Shown here piece after piece: positions 1 to 5,805 of a stretch of DNA of 9,375 bases. The position numbers and the translations under genes were made by a program. The notes beneath the pieces are model-generated. The model was not told the origin of the DNA. It made no database searches and saw only the letters and a list, made by a program, of their open reading frames with translations. This DNA comes from an uncultured Collinsella sp. (GTDB lineage Bacteria; Actinomycetota; Coriobacteriia; Coriobacteriales; Coriobacteriaceae), in contig USOG01000045.1 of NCBI GenBank assembly GCA_900556365.1, positions 1 to 9,375 of the forward strand, given 5' to 3'. Each line of letters begins with the position of its first letter. Position 1 is the stretch's first letter.

Positions 1-1
1 A

Positions 2-1684
2 GGCTTACAGAAAATCGAGACGGCTCTGCCATATCTGATCGCCGCGCGTGCCACGCAGGCGGTGTCGGCGCAGGATACCGATAGTGTGGCCTATACCGGT
101 ACGGCGCTTGCCGTGCCCAGGACATCCGAATCGGACTTCGCTGCGCTCAAAGGGTCAGAGATCTCGACCGATACCATTAAAGACACATCAGATGATTTAG
201 AGCGTGCGGCCGAGGAGCTGCGGAAGGCCTCGGAGGAGACGGCGAAGGCTAAAGAGCGCGCTTGGCTGGCGGATTGTGGTGGGTCGGACGAGAGTTCGAT
301 TGGCAAGTACTCGTGTATGTGGGAGCGTGCGAAAAAACTAGCAGAACTATCTGACAGTCAGAACCGTCATGAAAAGTCGAGCATCACATGGGAGCCGCAA
401 ATTGCGCTCGATCGCGCGAAAATCTATTACCGGCAGCGCTTGGCGAATGAAAAACCTCAGGGATCGAGCGTCGAGATGAAAGCGCAGTCAGCCGCTCGAA
501 AAGCGTTCTATGCCTATGCGATTGAAGAGGTCGATCGAGCATACATAAAAGATGATGGTGAACGGTTTTCTGCCTATATCCCACTATTGCCGCGTGTCCC
601 AAACGAGGTGCGGCCGACCGAGCTTTACACCGATGCTGCATGGCCTGTAAGCAACAATGACGGCAGAACATACCTGCATTATGGAGCCGAATGCCCCGTC
701 TATCAGAAAGGGACTCCGAGTGGGCTGGCATCTGTTGCTGATTATGATGGTCGTGATACATGCGAAGCGTGCGGCTTCGGCGTGGTTGCGCTTGGAAGCG
801 CCCTTATGCCGCCTTCGTCCATCAGAAATGGCTTCGAATACCACTTCAATGAATTCAAAGAGGCTCTGGAAGACTACGTCGAATGCCGCAACATAGAACT
901 CGAACTTGAGCGTCAGACCGAGGATGAGGCCGACCGTGCGGGCAATGCTTTTGACCAGGCCATTAAAGCGCTTTCGGGCAAGCGTCCGCGTATCGCTCCG
1001 CCCGGTCGCAACGGCGTGGTCGCCTTTGCAGTTTCGGGTGACATTACCAGCCCCGATCAACTTAACTCCTCGTTTAACACGGCAGTCAGGCTTGGCGATC
1101 GCGGTGCTATCTCTGCCGCGGTGCTGGCGCCCGATGAGGCGACGGCGCAAAACAACGTGCTTTCGCGATTTTTCTCGACATTGAAGGAACGCTCGGGCGG
1201 CGTTGCCGGCGTGCTCGACGGCGTCATGGATGTTTGGGGACGGCTGCTCGTGGGATACGGTGATATCCAAGGTTCGGCCGACGAACTTATGGACGAGATG
1301 ATTAAAGACCTAGGAGGGGGCAGCGGTGCGTTGGGCTCCATTGCATCGTGGCTCGGCGATACCGTTTCGGCGTCCGTGGCGGCGCTGGGTTTGGAACCGT
1401 GCGACTTGCGCCTGCGAAAGCCGGTGCTGACCGATTCCGCCAATGTCATTAAGAGTCCGGGGTCTGACATTGCTGGTCTCTCTCAAGCGCAAGACAAACT
1501 GCGAAGTATTCCGTTGGGCGTGACCGATCCCAAGGCGCTTTGCGAGGCGTTGGAATATCAAGTCGAACGCACCATTAGCGGTACGGTGTTCACGCTTGCG
1601 GAGATTCCTCTGCCCGGCGGCGGCTCCATCCCACTCACCGTCGATGTCGCGACACTGGTTGGCGCTCTGGGCGATGGGTCGTAA
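2..1684 (+). CDS. Tad-locus-associated protein of unknown function, N-terminus outside window
   Basis: The frame is open from the left edge, and codons 2-61 encode a hydrophobic stretch (LPYLIAARATQAV), so the GTG at 62 is probably not the true start and the gene is cut by the window. Numbering from that GTG, residues about 44-67 form a charged heptad-like helix (likely coiled coil). Residues 203-238 hold a cysteine motif: H206, C211-P, then C234-x2-C237-G, which could bind a metal. The C-terminal third is rich in Gly, Ala and Ser and ends in LPGGGSIPLTVDVATLVGAL. I do not recognise a catalytic domain. The stop codon TAA shares one base with the ATG of the TadE-like gene (TAATG), so the two are probably translationally coupled. 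That places this protein in a Flp/Tad pilus or secretion locus, perhaps in the TadG-like position. Codons around 330-720 include several A/T-rich ones (CTA, ATA, AAA) compared with the rest. The role is inferred from context only. Confidence 0.75.
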   Translation, partial: GLQKIETALPYLIAARATQAVSAQDTDSVAYTGTALAVPRTSESDFAALKGSEISTDTIKDTSDDLERAAEELRKASEETAKAKERAWLADCGGSDESSIGKYSCMWERAKKLAELSDSQNRHEKSSITWEPQIALDRAKIYYRQRLANEKPQGSSVEMKAQSAARKAFYAYAIEEVDRAYIKDDGERFSAYIPLLPRVPNEVRPTELYTDAAWPVSNNDGRTYLHYGAECPVYQKGTPSGLASVADYDGRDTCEACGFGVVALGSALMPPSSIRNGFEYHFNEFKEALEDYVECRNIELELERQTEDEADRAGNAFDQAIKALSGKRPRIAPPGRNGVVAFAVSGDITSPDQLNSSFNTAVRLGDRGAISAAVLAPDEATAQNNVLSRFFSTLKERSGGVAGVLDGVMDVWGRLLVGYGDIQGSADELMDEMIKDLGGGSGALGSIASWLGDTVSASVAALGLEPCDLRLRKPVLTDSANVIKSPGSDIAGLSQAQDKLRSIPLGVTDPKALCEALEYQVERTISGTVFTLAEIPLPGGGSIPLTVDVATLVGALGDGS

Positions 1685-2160
1685 TGAGTATTCGCATGCG
1701 TCTGCGTGAGGAGCGCGCCCAAGCGACGGTGGAGATGGCAGTGGTTACGCCCGTTTTGCTGGTGCTGGCACTCATCGTGTACAACGTCATGATCTTTGCC
1801 GGCGCTGTCGCGCGCTTCGACCGCGTGGTGCCCGACATCGTGCTGGCGCACGCTGTGGCGCCGGGCGGGGAGGGTGACGAGAGCTCTGCCGATGCCTCGG
1901 CGACGGTTCAGACTCAAATTCTGAATGCCATGGAAGGCTATGACTTGCAGATCGAAGTGTCGAGCGAGCAAGGCGCGGAGGCATCGGATGGTGGCCTGCT
2001 CTCCCTATCCGGTACGTTTAGGACCTACACCTGCACCATGCACTATGAGCCGTGGCCGACCTCCCTCAGCATCGCTGGCGTTCCGCTGGGGGCGCCGACA
2101 ACGTTGTCGCACGAGCGTGTGGTGACGGTCGATCCATGGCGTCCGGGGGTGGTCATGTGA
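1684..2160 (+). CDS. TadE-like pseudopilin of a Flp/Tad pilus system
   Basis: This 158-residue protein has the TadE/TadG-family N-terminus: a basic leader (residues 1-11), the sequence AQATVEM, then a hydrophobic helix over about residues 18-41. If a prepilin peptidase cleaves after A12, E17 falls at the +5 position typical of type IV and Flp pseudopilins; Ala at -1 in place of Gly is a tolerated variant. The remainder is a short extracytoplasmic domain with one cysteine (YTCTM). TadE proteins are minor membrane-anchored pseudopilins needed for assembly of Flp pili. The ATG start overlaps the previous stop by one base. The TGA stop overlaps the GTG of the DUF192 gene by four (GTGA), so the three genes form one coupled unit. 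Family assignment rests on the N-terminal motif; the C-terminal domain is not diagnostic. Confidence 0.8.
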   Translation: MSIRMRLREERAQATVEMAVVTPVLLVLALIVYNVMIFAGAVARFDRVVPDIVLAHAVAPGGEGDESSADASATVQTQILNAMEGYDLQIEVSSEQGAEASDGGLLSLSGTFRTYTCTMHYEPWPTSLSIAGVPLGAPTTLSHERVVTVDPWRPGVVM

Positions 2161-2516
2161 CCGCGGTCTCGTCCTACATCGCCTACGCGCGGGCACTCAA
2201 TAGGCTGGGTTGGACGCCGGCCGAGTTTGTGGTGGCGGAGTCGTTTGTCGTGCGCCTGCGCGGCATGCTGGGACGGCGTCCGGTTGCCGCCAACGGCCTG
2301 CCGCTCGTCATGGCGTTTCCACGCTGCTCTTCGGTCCATACGTGTTTTATGGTCTATCCCATCGACATCGCCTTCATCGATGCACGCGGCAATATCCTCG
2401 CGCGCTACGAAAACGTATGTCCCTGGTGTATGTGCTCCTGCCCCGGCGCCTGGGCGGTATTGGAACGCCCTTCAATCCTCGCTACACCTCCCGCCCTCCA
2501 ACAAGTGCCGGCGTAA
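2157..2516 (+). CDS. DUF192 family protein in a Tad locus
   Basis: With the GTG start at 2157 the protein has 119 residues and no signal peptide. This start overlaps the TadE stop in GTGA and suits translational coupling; an ATG at 2136 is an alternative. DUF192 signatures are visible: RLRGMLGRR at 33-41 (the family's GLM-R element), CFMVYPIDIAFIDARGNI at 63-80 (the family's WM-N-T-P-LD-FID core) and a C-terminal AWAVLERP. Six cysteines lie at 57, 63, 88, 91, 93 and 95, the last four as CPWCMCSC. DUF192 proteins have no settled biochemical role. Short forms next to tadE are seen in actinobacterial Tad loci, which suggests a part in pilus or secretion function, but that is inference. No clear terminator follows; the toxin-like gene begins 59 bases downstream. 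Confidence 0.8.
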   Translation: MTAVSSYIAYARALNRLGWTPAEFVVAESFVVRLRGMLGRRPVAANGLPLVMAFPRCSSVHTCFMVYPIDIAFIDARGNILARYENVCPWCMCSCPGAWAVLERPSILATPPALQQVPA

Positions 2517-2535
2517 GAGATTGGCGACAGCGGAC

Positions 2536-2550
2536 TTTCGTCATACGAAA
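2536..2550. promoter_or_regulatory. Perfect 6+3+6 palindrome upstream of the toxin-antitoxin-like pair
   Basis: TTTCGT-CAT-ACGAAA is a perfect inverted repeat in the 59-base gap before the toxin-like gene. Just downstream, TGGTAAGAT (2553-2561) resembles an extended -10 box, and a strong ribosome binding site GGAGGAGAAGG (2562-2572) precedes the ATG at 2576. Ribbon-helix-helix antitoxins usually repress their own operon through such short palindromes, so this is a reasonable operator candidate. The -10 is uncertain because it would leave a very short leader. Confidence 0.4.
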
Positions 2551-2575
2551 TTTGGTAAGATGGAGGAGAAGGTGC

Positions 2576-2761
2576 ATGGATGTTGAGATCCATCCGAACG
2601 CCAAAAAACACTTGACGGAAAAGCAGGTACTAGGTGCCTGGTTCGCGGTTACTGAGTGCATTCGCCGCGAGTCGGAGGACGAGCCGCCGAGATGGCTTGC
2701 CATTGGATGGCTTCCAGATGGTCGAAGTGTGGAACTTGTTGCGGTCGAACTAATTCGTTGA
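2576..2761 (+). CDS. Truncated toxin-like protein (possibly BrnT/RelE-like), ended by an in-frame TGA
   Basis: ATG at 2576 follows a strong Shine-Dalgarno (GGAGGAGAAGG) at good spacing and encodes 61 residues beginning MDVEIHPNAKKHLTEKQVL and ending VELVAVELIR. The middle part, RWLAIGWLPDGRSVELVAVEL, has the alternating hydrophobic beta-strand pattern of small RelE-fold toxins such as BrnT. That family assignment is tentative. The TGA at 2759-2761 cuts the protein inside what should be its C-terminal half: the same frame continues as plausible protein to 2842. The product probably lacks the last strand and helix, where toxins of this fold often place active-site residues, so it is likely inactive. 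Gene order is toxin first and antitoxin second, as in BrnT-BrnA pairs. A sequencing or assembly error at this codon cannot be excluded. Confidence 0.6.
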   Translation: MDVEIHPNAKKHLTEKQVLGAWFAVTECIRRESEDEPPRWLAIGWLPDGRSVELVAVELIR

Positions 2762-2842
2762 TGGCTCATTATTCATGCCCTGTCTCCGGTTCAGAAGAAA
2801 TTCTGGCAAGAGATCGAGCGAGCTCGGCAGAGGGGTCGATGA
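2762..2842 (+). pseudogene. Orphaned C-terminal part of the toxin-like gene
   Basis: Directly after the TGA at 2759, the same frame runs 26 more sense codons, WLIIHALSPVQKKFWQEI followed by ERARQRGR, and stops with TGA at 2840-2842. This stretch has good amphipathic content and normal codon use. Its stop overlaps the antitoxin's ATG at 2839 in ATGA, the usual coupling in such operons. Joined to the upstream 61 residues through one replaced codon it gives an 88-residue protein, a typical size for BrnT-like toxins. There is no convincing start of its own. Confidence 0.6.
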
Positions 2843-3126
2843 TGGGCAAGACGTATACGGCCGCTAATGGTCAGGTTGTAACGGATGAAATGATTGACGC
2901 GTGGTGCGAGTCGTACGAGCGCGGAGAGTTTCCGGATGGCGAACACACCGTTGGTGGGATCGTGCATGGACGGCCCCCGCTCTCAGGTGAGGGGACGGCA
3001 ACGCTGTCGGTCAAGATTCCTCTGGGAATGAAGGAGGCCATTCGTCGACGGGCGGCTGCCGAGGGGATGACGCCAAGTGAGTTTGCTCGTGCGGCTCTGA
3101 GCGAAAAACTTCTTGCTGCCGGCTGA
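2839..3126 (+). CDS. Ribbon-helix-helix antitoxin-like protein
   Basis: The 95-residue protein has an N-terminal part (1-50) with ANGQVVTDEMIDAWCESYERGE, likely the toxin-contacting or neutralising region. Its C-terminal ribbon-helix-helix DNA-binding module covers about 53-92: a strand TATLSVKIP, a helix GMKEAIRRRAAAEGM, then TPSEFARAALSEKLL. RHH antitoxins of the CopG/BrnA type bind the toxin and repress their own promoter as dimers. Two ATG codons occur in tandem (2839 and 2842). I chose 2839 because it forms the ATGA overlap with the stop of the original toxin frame; GAGG at 2830-2833 serves as ribosome binding site for either. The gene looks intact although its partner is broken. The RHH fold is fairly clear; the antitoxin role follows from pairing and order. 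Confidence 0.7.
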   Translation: MMGKTYTAANGQVVTDEMIDAWCESYERGEFPDGEHTVGGIVHGRPPLSGEGTATLSVKIPLGMKEAIRRRAAAEGMTPSEFARAALSEKLLAAG

Positions 3127-3189
3127 TGTCTCTGACGTGCCGATTTATAGAACCGAGGCTGTGCTCAAAAACTTTTTTAAAATTCTCGG

Positions 3190-3217
3190 TTGACCGGAAC
3201 GCGTCCTTGGTTATACT
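3190..3217 (+). promoter_or_regulatory. Sigma70-type promoter of tRNA-Phe
   Basis: TTGACC (3190-3195) and TATACT (3212-3217) are separated by 16 bases, five of six matches in each box. An A/T-rich tract at 3167-3184, a possible UP element, lies just upstream. Transcription would start near 3224, at a small hairpin (GCCTTG-AAA-CAAGGC, 3224-3238) that would sit in the 5' leader removed by RNase P before the tRNA begins at 3250. Confidence 0.8.
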
Positions 3218-3249
3218 AATCAAGCCTTGAAACAAGGCACACCTCAAAT

Positions 3250-3304
<55 letters not shown>

Positions 3305-3322
<18 letters not shown>

Positions 3323-3366
3323 CCCTCAATTGACTAGGACCTCTGCAAGGGGTCCTTTTCTTTTAT
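3305..3366 (+). repeat. Direct repeat copy 1: tRNA-Phe 3' end plus terminator
   Basis: The segment starts with CGATTCCCTTCCCCGCCACC, the end of the T-loop and the acceptor 3' strand of tRNA-Phe, and runs through the terminator to TTTTAT. It matches 3490-3552 over 62/63 positions with two substitutions (near 3325-3327 versus 3510-3512) and one inserted A in the terminator loop of copy 2. A duplicated tRNA 3' end of this sort is what site-specific integration at a tRNA leaves as attL/attR. A local tandem duplication with a 185-bp period would look the same. Confidence 0.85.
3336..3364 (+). terminator. Intrinsic terminator of tRNA-Phe (copy 1)
   Basis: An 8-bp stem AGGACCTC/GGGGTCCT (one U-G pair) closes the 5-base loop TGCAA and is followed by the T-tract TTTTCTTTT. 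It lies 14 bases after the tRNA and is part of the repeat that recurs at 3490. Confidence 0.85.
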
Positions 3367-3489
3367 ACAGCCTCCACATGGAATCGAACCCCGTGAGGGC
3401 GCGGAGCTGAGTAAACGCGTAAGCGTTTGCCAGCGCAGCTCGCAAGGCGCGTAAGCGCCACAGCGGTCCGTCCGCGCAGCGCGCGGACG
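3367..3489. other. 123-bp hairpin-rich insert between the tRNA 3'-end repeats
   Basis: No protein-coding signal is seen. Structure is dense: AAACGC-GTAA-GCGTTT (3413-3428) and GGCGC-GTAA-GCGCC (3446-3459) are hairpins sharing the core GCGTAAGCG and closing a GNRA-type tetraloop, and a 9-bp stem CGTCCGCGC/GCGCGGACG (3469-3489) has the loop AGC. GGAATCGAACCCC at 3380-3392 is a perfect 13-base inverted copy of the tRNA-Phe T-arm (3299-3311). With CGATTCC at 3490-3496 it also gives the insert 7-base inverted ends. This could be a REP- or MITE-like repeat, the residue of an integrated element, or a small structured RNA. No promoter with two good boxes was found for it. Confidence 0.5.
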
Positions 3490-3552
3490 CGATTCCCTTC
3501 CCCGCCACCTTGAATTGACTAGGACCTCTGCAAAGGGGTCCTTTTCTTTTAT
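3490..3552 (+). repeat. Direct repeat copy 2: truncated tRNA-Phe 3' end plus second terminator
   Basis: This repeats 3305-3366 with two substitutions and one inserted A. It lacks the 5' two thirds of the tRNA, so it cannot make a tRNA. The flanks differ fully on both sides (GGACG before and CGAGGG after, against GGGTT and ACAGCC for copy 1), so the duplicated block has sharp edges. Confidence 0.85.
3521..3550 (+). terminator. Intrinsic terminator (copy 2)
   Basis: The stem AGGACCTC/GGGGTCCT is the same as in copy 1, but the loop is TGCAAA (six bases), followed by TTTTCTTTT. It should still stop transcription and would insulate the downstream gene from the tRNA-Phe region. Confidence 0.75.
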
Positions 3553-3684
3553 CGAGGGCTCTGCGGAAATTGCGTCCCGGAATTTGGCTTCAGAGTGGGA
3601 TGCGCTTTCCGGCGCTTACTTCCGACGTGCGTGCACATCTCGGGCCCGCCCGCTCAGATATTCCTCCCGCTTTTGCGCCACTTT

Positions 3685-3705
3685 ACAGACCGTTCGGTCG
3701 TCTGT
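3685..3705. promoter_or_regulatory. TetR-operator-like inverted repeat upstream of the GH5-like gene
   Basis: ACAGAC and GTCTGT flank an inner perfect palindrome GACCG-TT-CGGTC (3688-3699); one extra base on the right side keeps the two dyads slightly out of register. GACC/GGTC-centred dyads of this size are common operators of TetR-family regulators. It sits where the -35 region of the TATACT box at 3719 would be, so a bound protein would block or replace polymerase contact there. The regulator is not in this window. Confidence 0.4.
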
Positions 3706-3718
3706 CCGCACGCGCGGG

Positions 3719-3724
3719 TATACT
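3719..3724 (+). promoter_or_regulatory. -10 box of the GH5-like gene
   Basis: TATACT matches the consensus at five of six bases and is identical to the tRNA-Phe -10. No good -35 lies 16-18 bases upstream (the sequence there is GGTCGT/CGGTCG), so the promoter is weak or needs an activator. The transcript would start near 3731. Confidence 0.5.
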
Positions 3725-3753
3725 CAAAACGATACTTTTCCTATGCAATACGA

Positions 3754-3770
3754 TGCAGGCTCGGCCTGCA
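3754..3770 (+). promoter_or_regulatory. Leader hairpin before the GH5-like gene
   Basis: TGCAGGC-TCG-GCCTGCA is a perfect 7-bp stem with a 3-base loop in the predicted 5' untranslated region. It ends seven bases before the ribosome binding site AAGGGGG (3778-3784). It has no T-tract, so it is not a terminator; it may protect the mRNA or affect translation. Confidence 0.4.
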
Positions 3771-3789
3771 CGATCCGAAGGGGGCAGTG

Positions 3790-4851
3790 ATGGAGAGGAT
3801 ACTCGGCGTTAATCTCTCTGGCTGGTTTATTCCCGAGCCTTGGGTGACCCCGTCGCTATACGCGGCGACCGGTGCATCCAATGCGGCCGAGCTGCAGGAG
3901 GCCATGGGCACCGCCGCCTATAACGAGCGCATGCGCCGTCATTACGAGACGTTTGTGAGCGAGGATGATTTCCGTCGCATGGCGCAGATCGGCCTCAACG
4001 CCGTGCGTCTGCCGGTACCCTGGTATGCCTTTGGTTCGCAGGAGTCCGATGCGTCCTACATCTCGGTTGTCGACTACATCGACCGTGCAATTGAGTGGGC
4101 TGCCAAGTACGACATCCGCGTGCTGCTTGATCTAGCAACTGTGCCCGGTGGCCAGGGCGATTCCAACGATTCGCCCGCCACGCCAGAGGCTGTCGCCGAG
4201 TGGCATTCGTCCACCAACGGCCGTCATGTCGCGCTCGACGTGCTCGAGCGCCTGGCCGATCGCTACGGCGAGGCCGAGAGCCTGCTGGGCATTGAGCTGC
4301 TGGACACGCCGCAGATGAGCGTCCGCAAGAGCCTCTTCACCATGACGGATGGCATTCCGGCGCACTACCTGCGCAACTTCTATCGCGACGCCTACGAGCT
4401 CGTCCGTTCGTATATGCCCGAGGATAAGATCGTCGTCTTCTCGTCGTCGGGGCATCCCAACGAGTGGAAGCATTTTATGCGCGGCGCCAAGTACAAGAAC
4501 GTCTACATGGACCTTCACCTGTACCATTACCGTGACGAGTATGCGCTCGACATCACGAGCCCCCGCGGGCTGACGACGGCGATTTCGCGTAACAAGCGCG
4601 AGCTTAAAGAGGCGATTTCGACTGGGTTCCCCGTGCTGGTGGGCGAATGGTCGGGTGCGGCGATCTTTGCCAACTCGTCGGTTACGCCCGAGGGCCGCAA
4701 TGCCTACGAGCGCGTGTTTATCGCCAACCAGCTGGCTTCGTTTGCGCCGGCTGCCGGTTGGTTCTTCCAAACGTGGAAGACCGAGAAGCGCATTGCAGCA
4801 TGGGACGCCCGCGCGGCGCTCGGTACGCTCGAGCGCGGCATGATTGAATAG
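3790..4851 (+). CDS. Glycoside hydrolase family 5-like protein (exo-beta-1,3-glucanase type) with altered active site
   Basis: With ATG at 3790, five bases after AAGGGGG, the protein has 353 residues; a GTG one codon earlier is an alternative. There is no signal peptide: it begins almost at once with the family's N-terminal GVNLSGWFIPEPWVTPSLY, so it is probably cytoplasmic. The order of GH5 elements matches fungal and bacterial exo-1,3-beta-glucosidases (BglC type): GLNAVRLPVPWYAF (R73), DLATVPGGQGDSND (114-127), GIELLDTPQ (167-175), MDLHLYHY (H243, Y245) and the nucleophile motif PVLVGEWSGA (E286). Two active-site positions differ from the usual family sequence. The acid/base motif N-E-P is D172-T173-P174, and the family's DLHG is D-L-A116-T. 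It may therefore be an inactive sugar-binding or regulatory protein, or an enzyme with another proton donor. rsmI follows after six bases, so both are probably cotranscribed. The fold assignment is secure; the activity is not. Confidence 0.8.
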   Translation: MERILGVNLSGWFIPEPWVTPSLYAATGASNAAELQEAMGTAAYNERMRRHYETFVSEDDFRRMAQIGLNAVRLPVPWYAFGSQESDASYISVVDYIDRAIEWAAKYDIRVLLDLATVPGGQGDSNDSPATPEAVAEWHSSTNGRHVALDVLERLADRYGEAESLLGIELLDTPQMSVRKSLFTMTDGIPAHYLRNFYRDAYELVRSYMPEDKIVVFSSSGHPNEWKHFMRGAKYKNVYMDLHLYHYRDEYALDITSPRGLTTAISRNKRELKEAISTGFPVLVGEWSGAAIFANSSVTPEGRNAYERVFIANQLASFAPAAGWFFQTWKTEKRIAAWDARAALGTLERGMIE

Positions 4852-4857
4852 GTTGAT

Positions 4858-5736
4858 ATGACGCAAAACAGCGCCCATACGGGCAAACTCTATGTGGTCG
4901 GCACGCCCATCGGCAACCTGGGCGACCTGTCCCCGCGCGTCGGCGAGGCGTTTGCCGCCGCCGATGCCATCTGCTGCGAAGACACGCGTGTGACGTCAAA
5001 GCTGCTGATGCACCTGGGCATTTCCAAGCCGCTTGTCCGTTGCGACGAGAATGTGATCACCAGCCGCGCCGCCGGCCTGGTCGACCGTCTGCTGGCGGGG
5101 GAGACCCTCACCTTTGCCTCGGACGCCGGCATGCCGAGCGTGTCCGATCCCGGCCAGGCGCTGGTCGAGGCGGCACGTGAGGCCGATGTGCCCGTAGAAG
5201 TTATTCCCGGGCCCTCTGCTTGCGTCACGGCGCTCGTTTCGTCCGGCATTCCCTGCGAGCATTTTTTCTTCGAGGGCTTTTTGGGCCGAAAGCACGGTGA
5301 CCGTGTGCGCCGTTTGCAGCGCCTTGCCGTGGTGCCCGGCGCACTCATCTTCTACGAGTCTCCACATCGCATCGTGGCGACGCTCGAGGCCGTGGCGGAG
5401 GTCTTTCCCCAGCGTGAGGTTGCCGTCTGCCGCGAACTCACCAAGCTGCACGAGGAAGTCTTGCGCGGGCCCGCCGCCCAGCTTGCCGAGGAGCTGCGTA
5501 CTCGCGGCGAGGTAAAGGGCGAGATTGCGCTGGTCATCGCGCCGCCGAGCGAGGATGAGGAGACCGGTATCGTGCCGGTTGGCGCCGCGGCAGCGGATCC
5601 CGACGAGGCCCTGCGCGAGGATATCCGCGCCGCGCTCGAGGAGGGGGAGCCCGCGTCTGCGGTGGCCAAGCGCCTGTCTCAGAAGTATTCGCGCCGCAAG
5701 CGCGATGTCTATGCCATGGTGCTCGATATGCAATAG
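4858..5736 (+). CDS. rsmI: 16S rRNA (cytidine(1402)-2'-O)-methyltransferase RsmI
   Basis: RsmI uses S-adenosylmethionine to methylate the 2'-OH of C1402 in 16S rRNA, at the ribosomal P site. The 292-residue protein shows the tetrapyrrole-methylase-fold motifs in order: GTPIGNLGDLSPR (15-27), CEDTR (40-44), SDAGMPSVSDPG (88-99), VIPGPSA, FFEGFLGRK, FYESPHRI and CRELTKLHEE. A C-terminal helical extension (about 245-292) ends KYSRRKRDVYAMVLDMQ, as in other RsmI. Length is normal for the family. The start has only a weak ribosome binding site, but it lies six bases after the GH5-like stop, so translation may depend on reinitiation. metG follows after 69 bases with its own promoter elements. Confidence 0.95.
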   Translation: MTQNSAHTGKLYVVGTPIGNLGDLSPRVGEAFAAADAICCEDTRVTSKLLMHLGISKPLVRCDENVITSRAAGLVDRLLAGETLTFASDAGMPSVSDPGQALVEAAREADVPVEVIPGPSACVTALVSSGIPCEHFFFEGFLGRKHGDRVRRLQRLAVVPGALIFYESPHRIVATLEAVAEVFPQREVAVCRELTKLHEEVLRGPAAQLAEELRTRGEVKGEIALVIAPPSEDEETGIVPVGAAAADPDEALREDIRAALEEGEPASAVAKRLSQKYSRRKRDVYAMVLDMQ

Positions 5737-5760
5737 ATGGAGGATATCCAGCCCTTGCGC

Positions 5761-5796
5761 TAGAATCATCCCCTGTATGCAACGTTTTTCTGGAGG
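5761..5796 (+). promoter_or_regulatory. Probable metG -10 box and ribosome binding site
   Basis: TAGAAT at 5761-5766 matches the -10 consensus at five of six bases. No convincing -35 is seen 16-18 bases upstream. TGGAGG at 5791-5796 is a strong Shine-Dalgarno nine bases before the metG ATG, which fixes that start. Confidence 0.5.
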
Positions 5797-5805
5797 ACAA
5801 ACCCC

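Noticed and set aside
2759..2761. TGA read as selenocysteine or another recoded amino acid
   Set aside because: TGA ends other genes in the window normally, and there is no evident recoding hairpin or selenoprotein motif; a nonsense mutation is simpler.
3151..3191. Inverted repeat AACCGAG...CTCGGTT with a 27-base spacer between the antitoxin and tRNA-Phe
   Set aside because: The arms are only 7 bp with a long A/T-rich loop and no T-tract after the right arm; it is probably chance, though it touches the tRNA-Phe -35 box.
3371..3500. CRISPR-like array in the repeated hairpins
   Set aside because: There are only two short related palindromes of unequal length with no regular spacers or leader.
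3326..3508. Minus-strand open frame over the tRNA 3'-end repeats
   Set aside because: It is built from terminator, hairpin and repeat sequence and its translation shows no protein-like pattern.
3595..3789. Upstream extension of the GH5-like gene (65 more codons)
   Set aside because: The frame is open, but it contains the TATACT box, operator-like dyad and leader hairpin; the extra residues resemble no GH5, and a strong ribosome binding site precedes the ATG at 3790.
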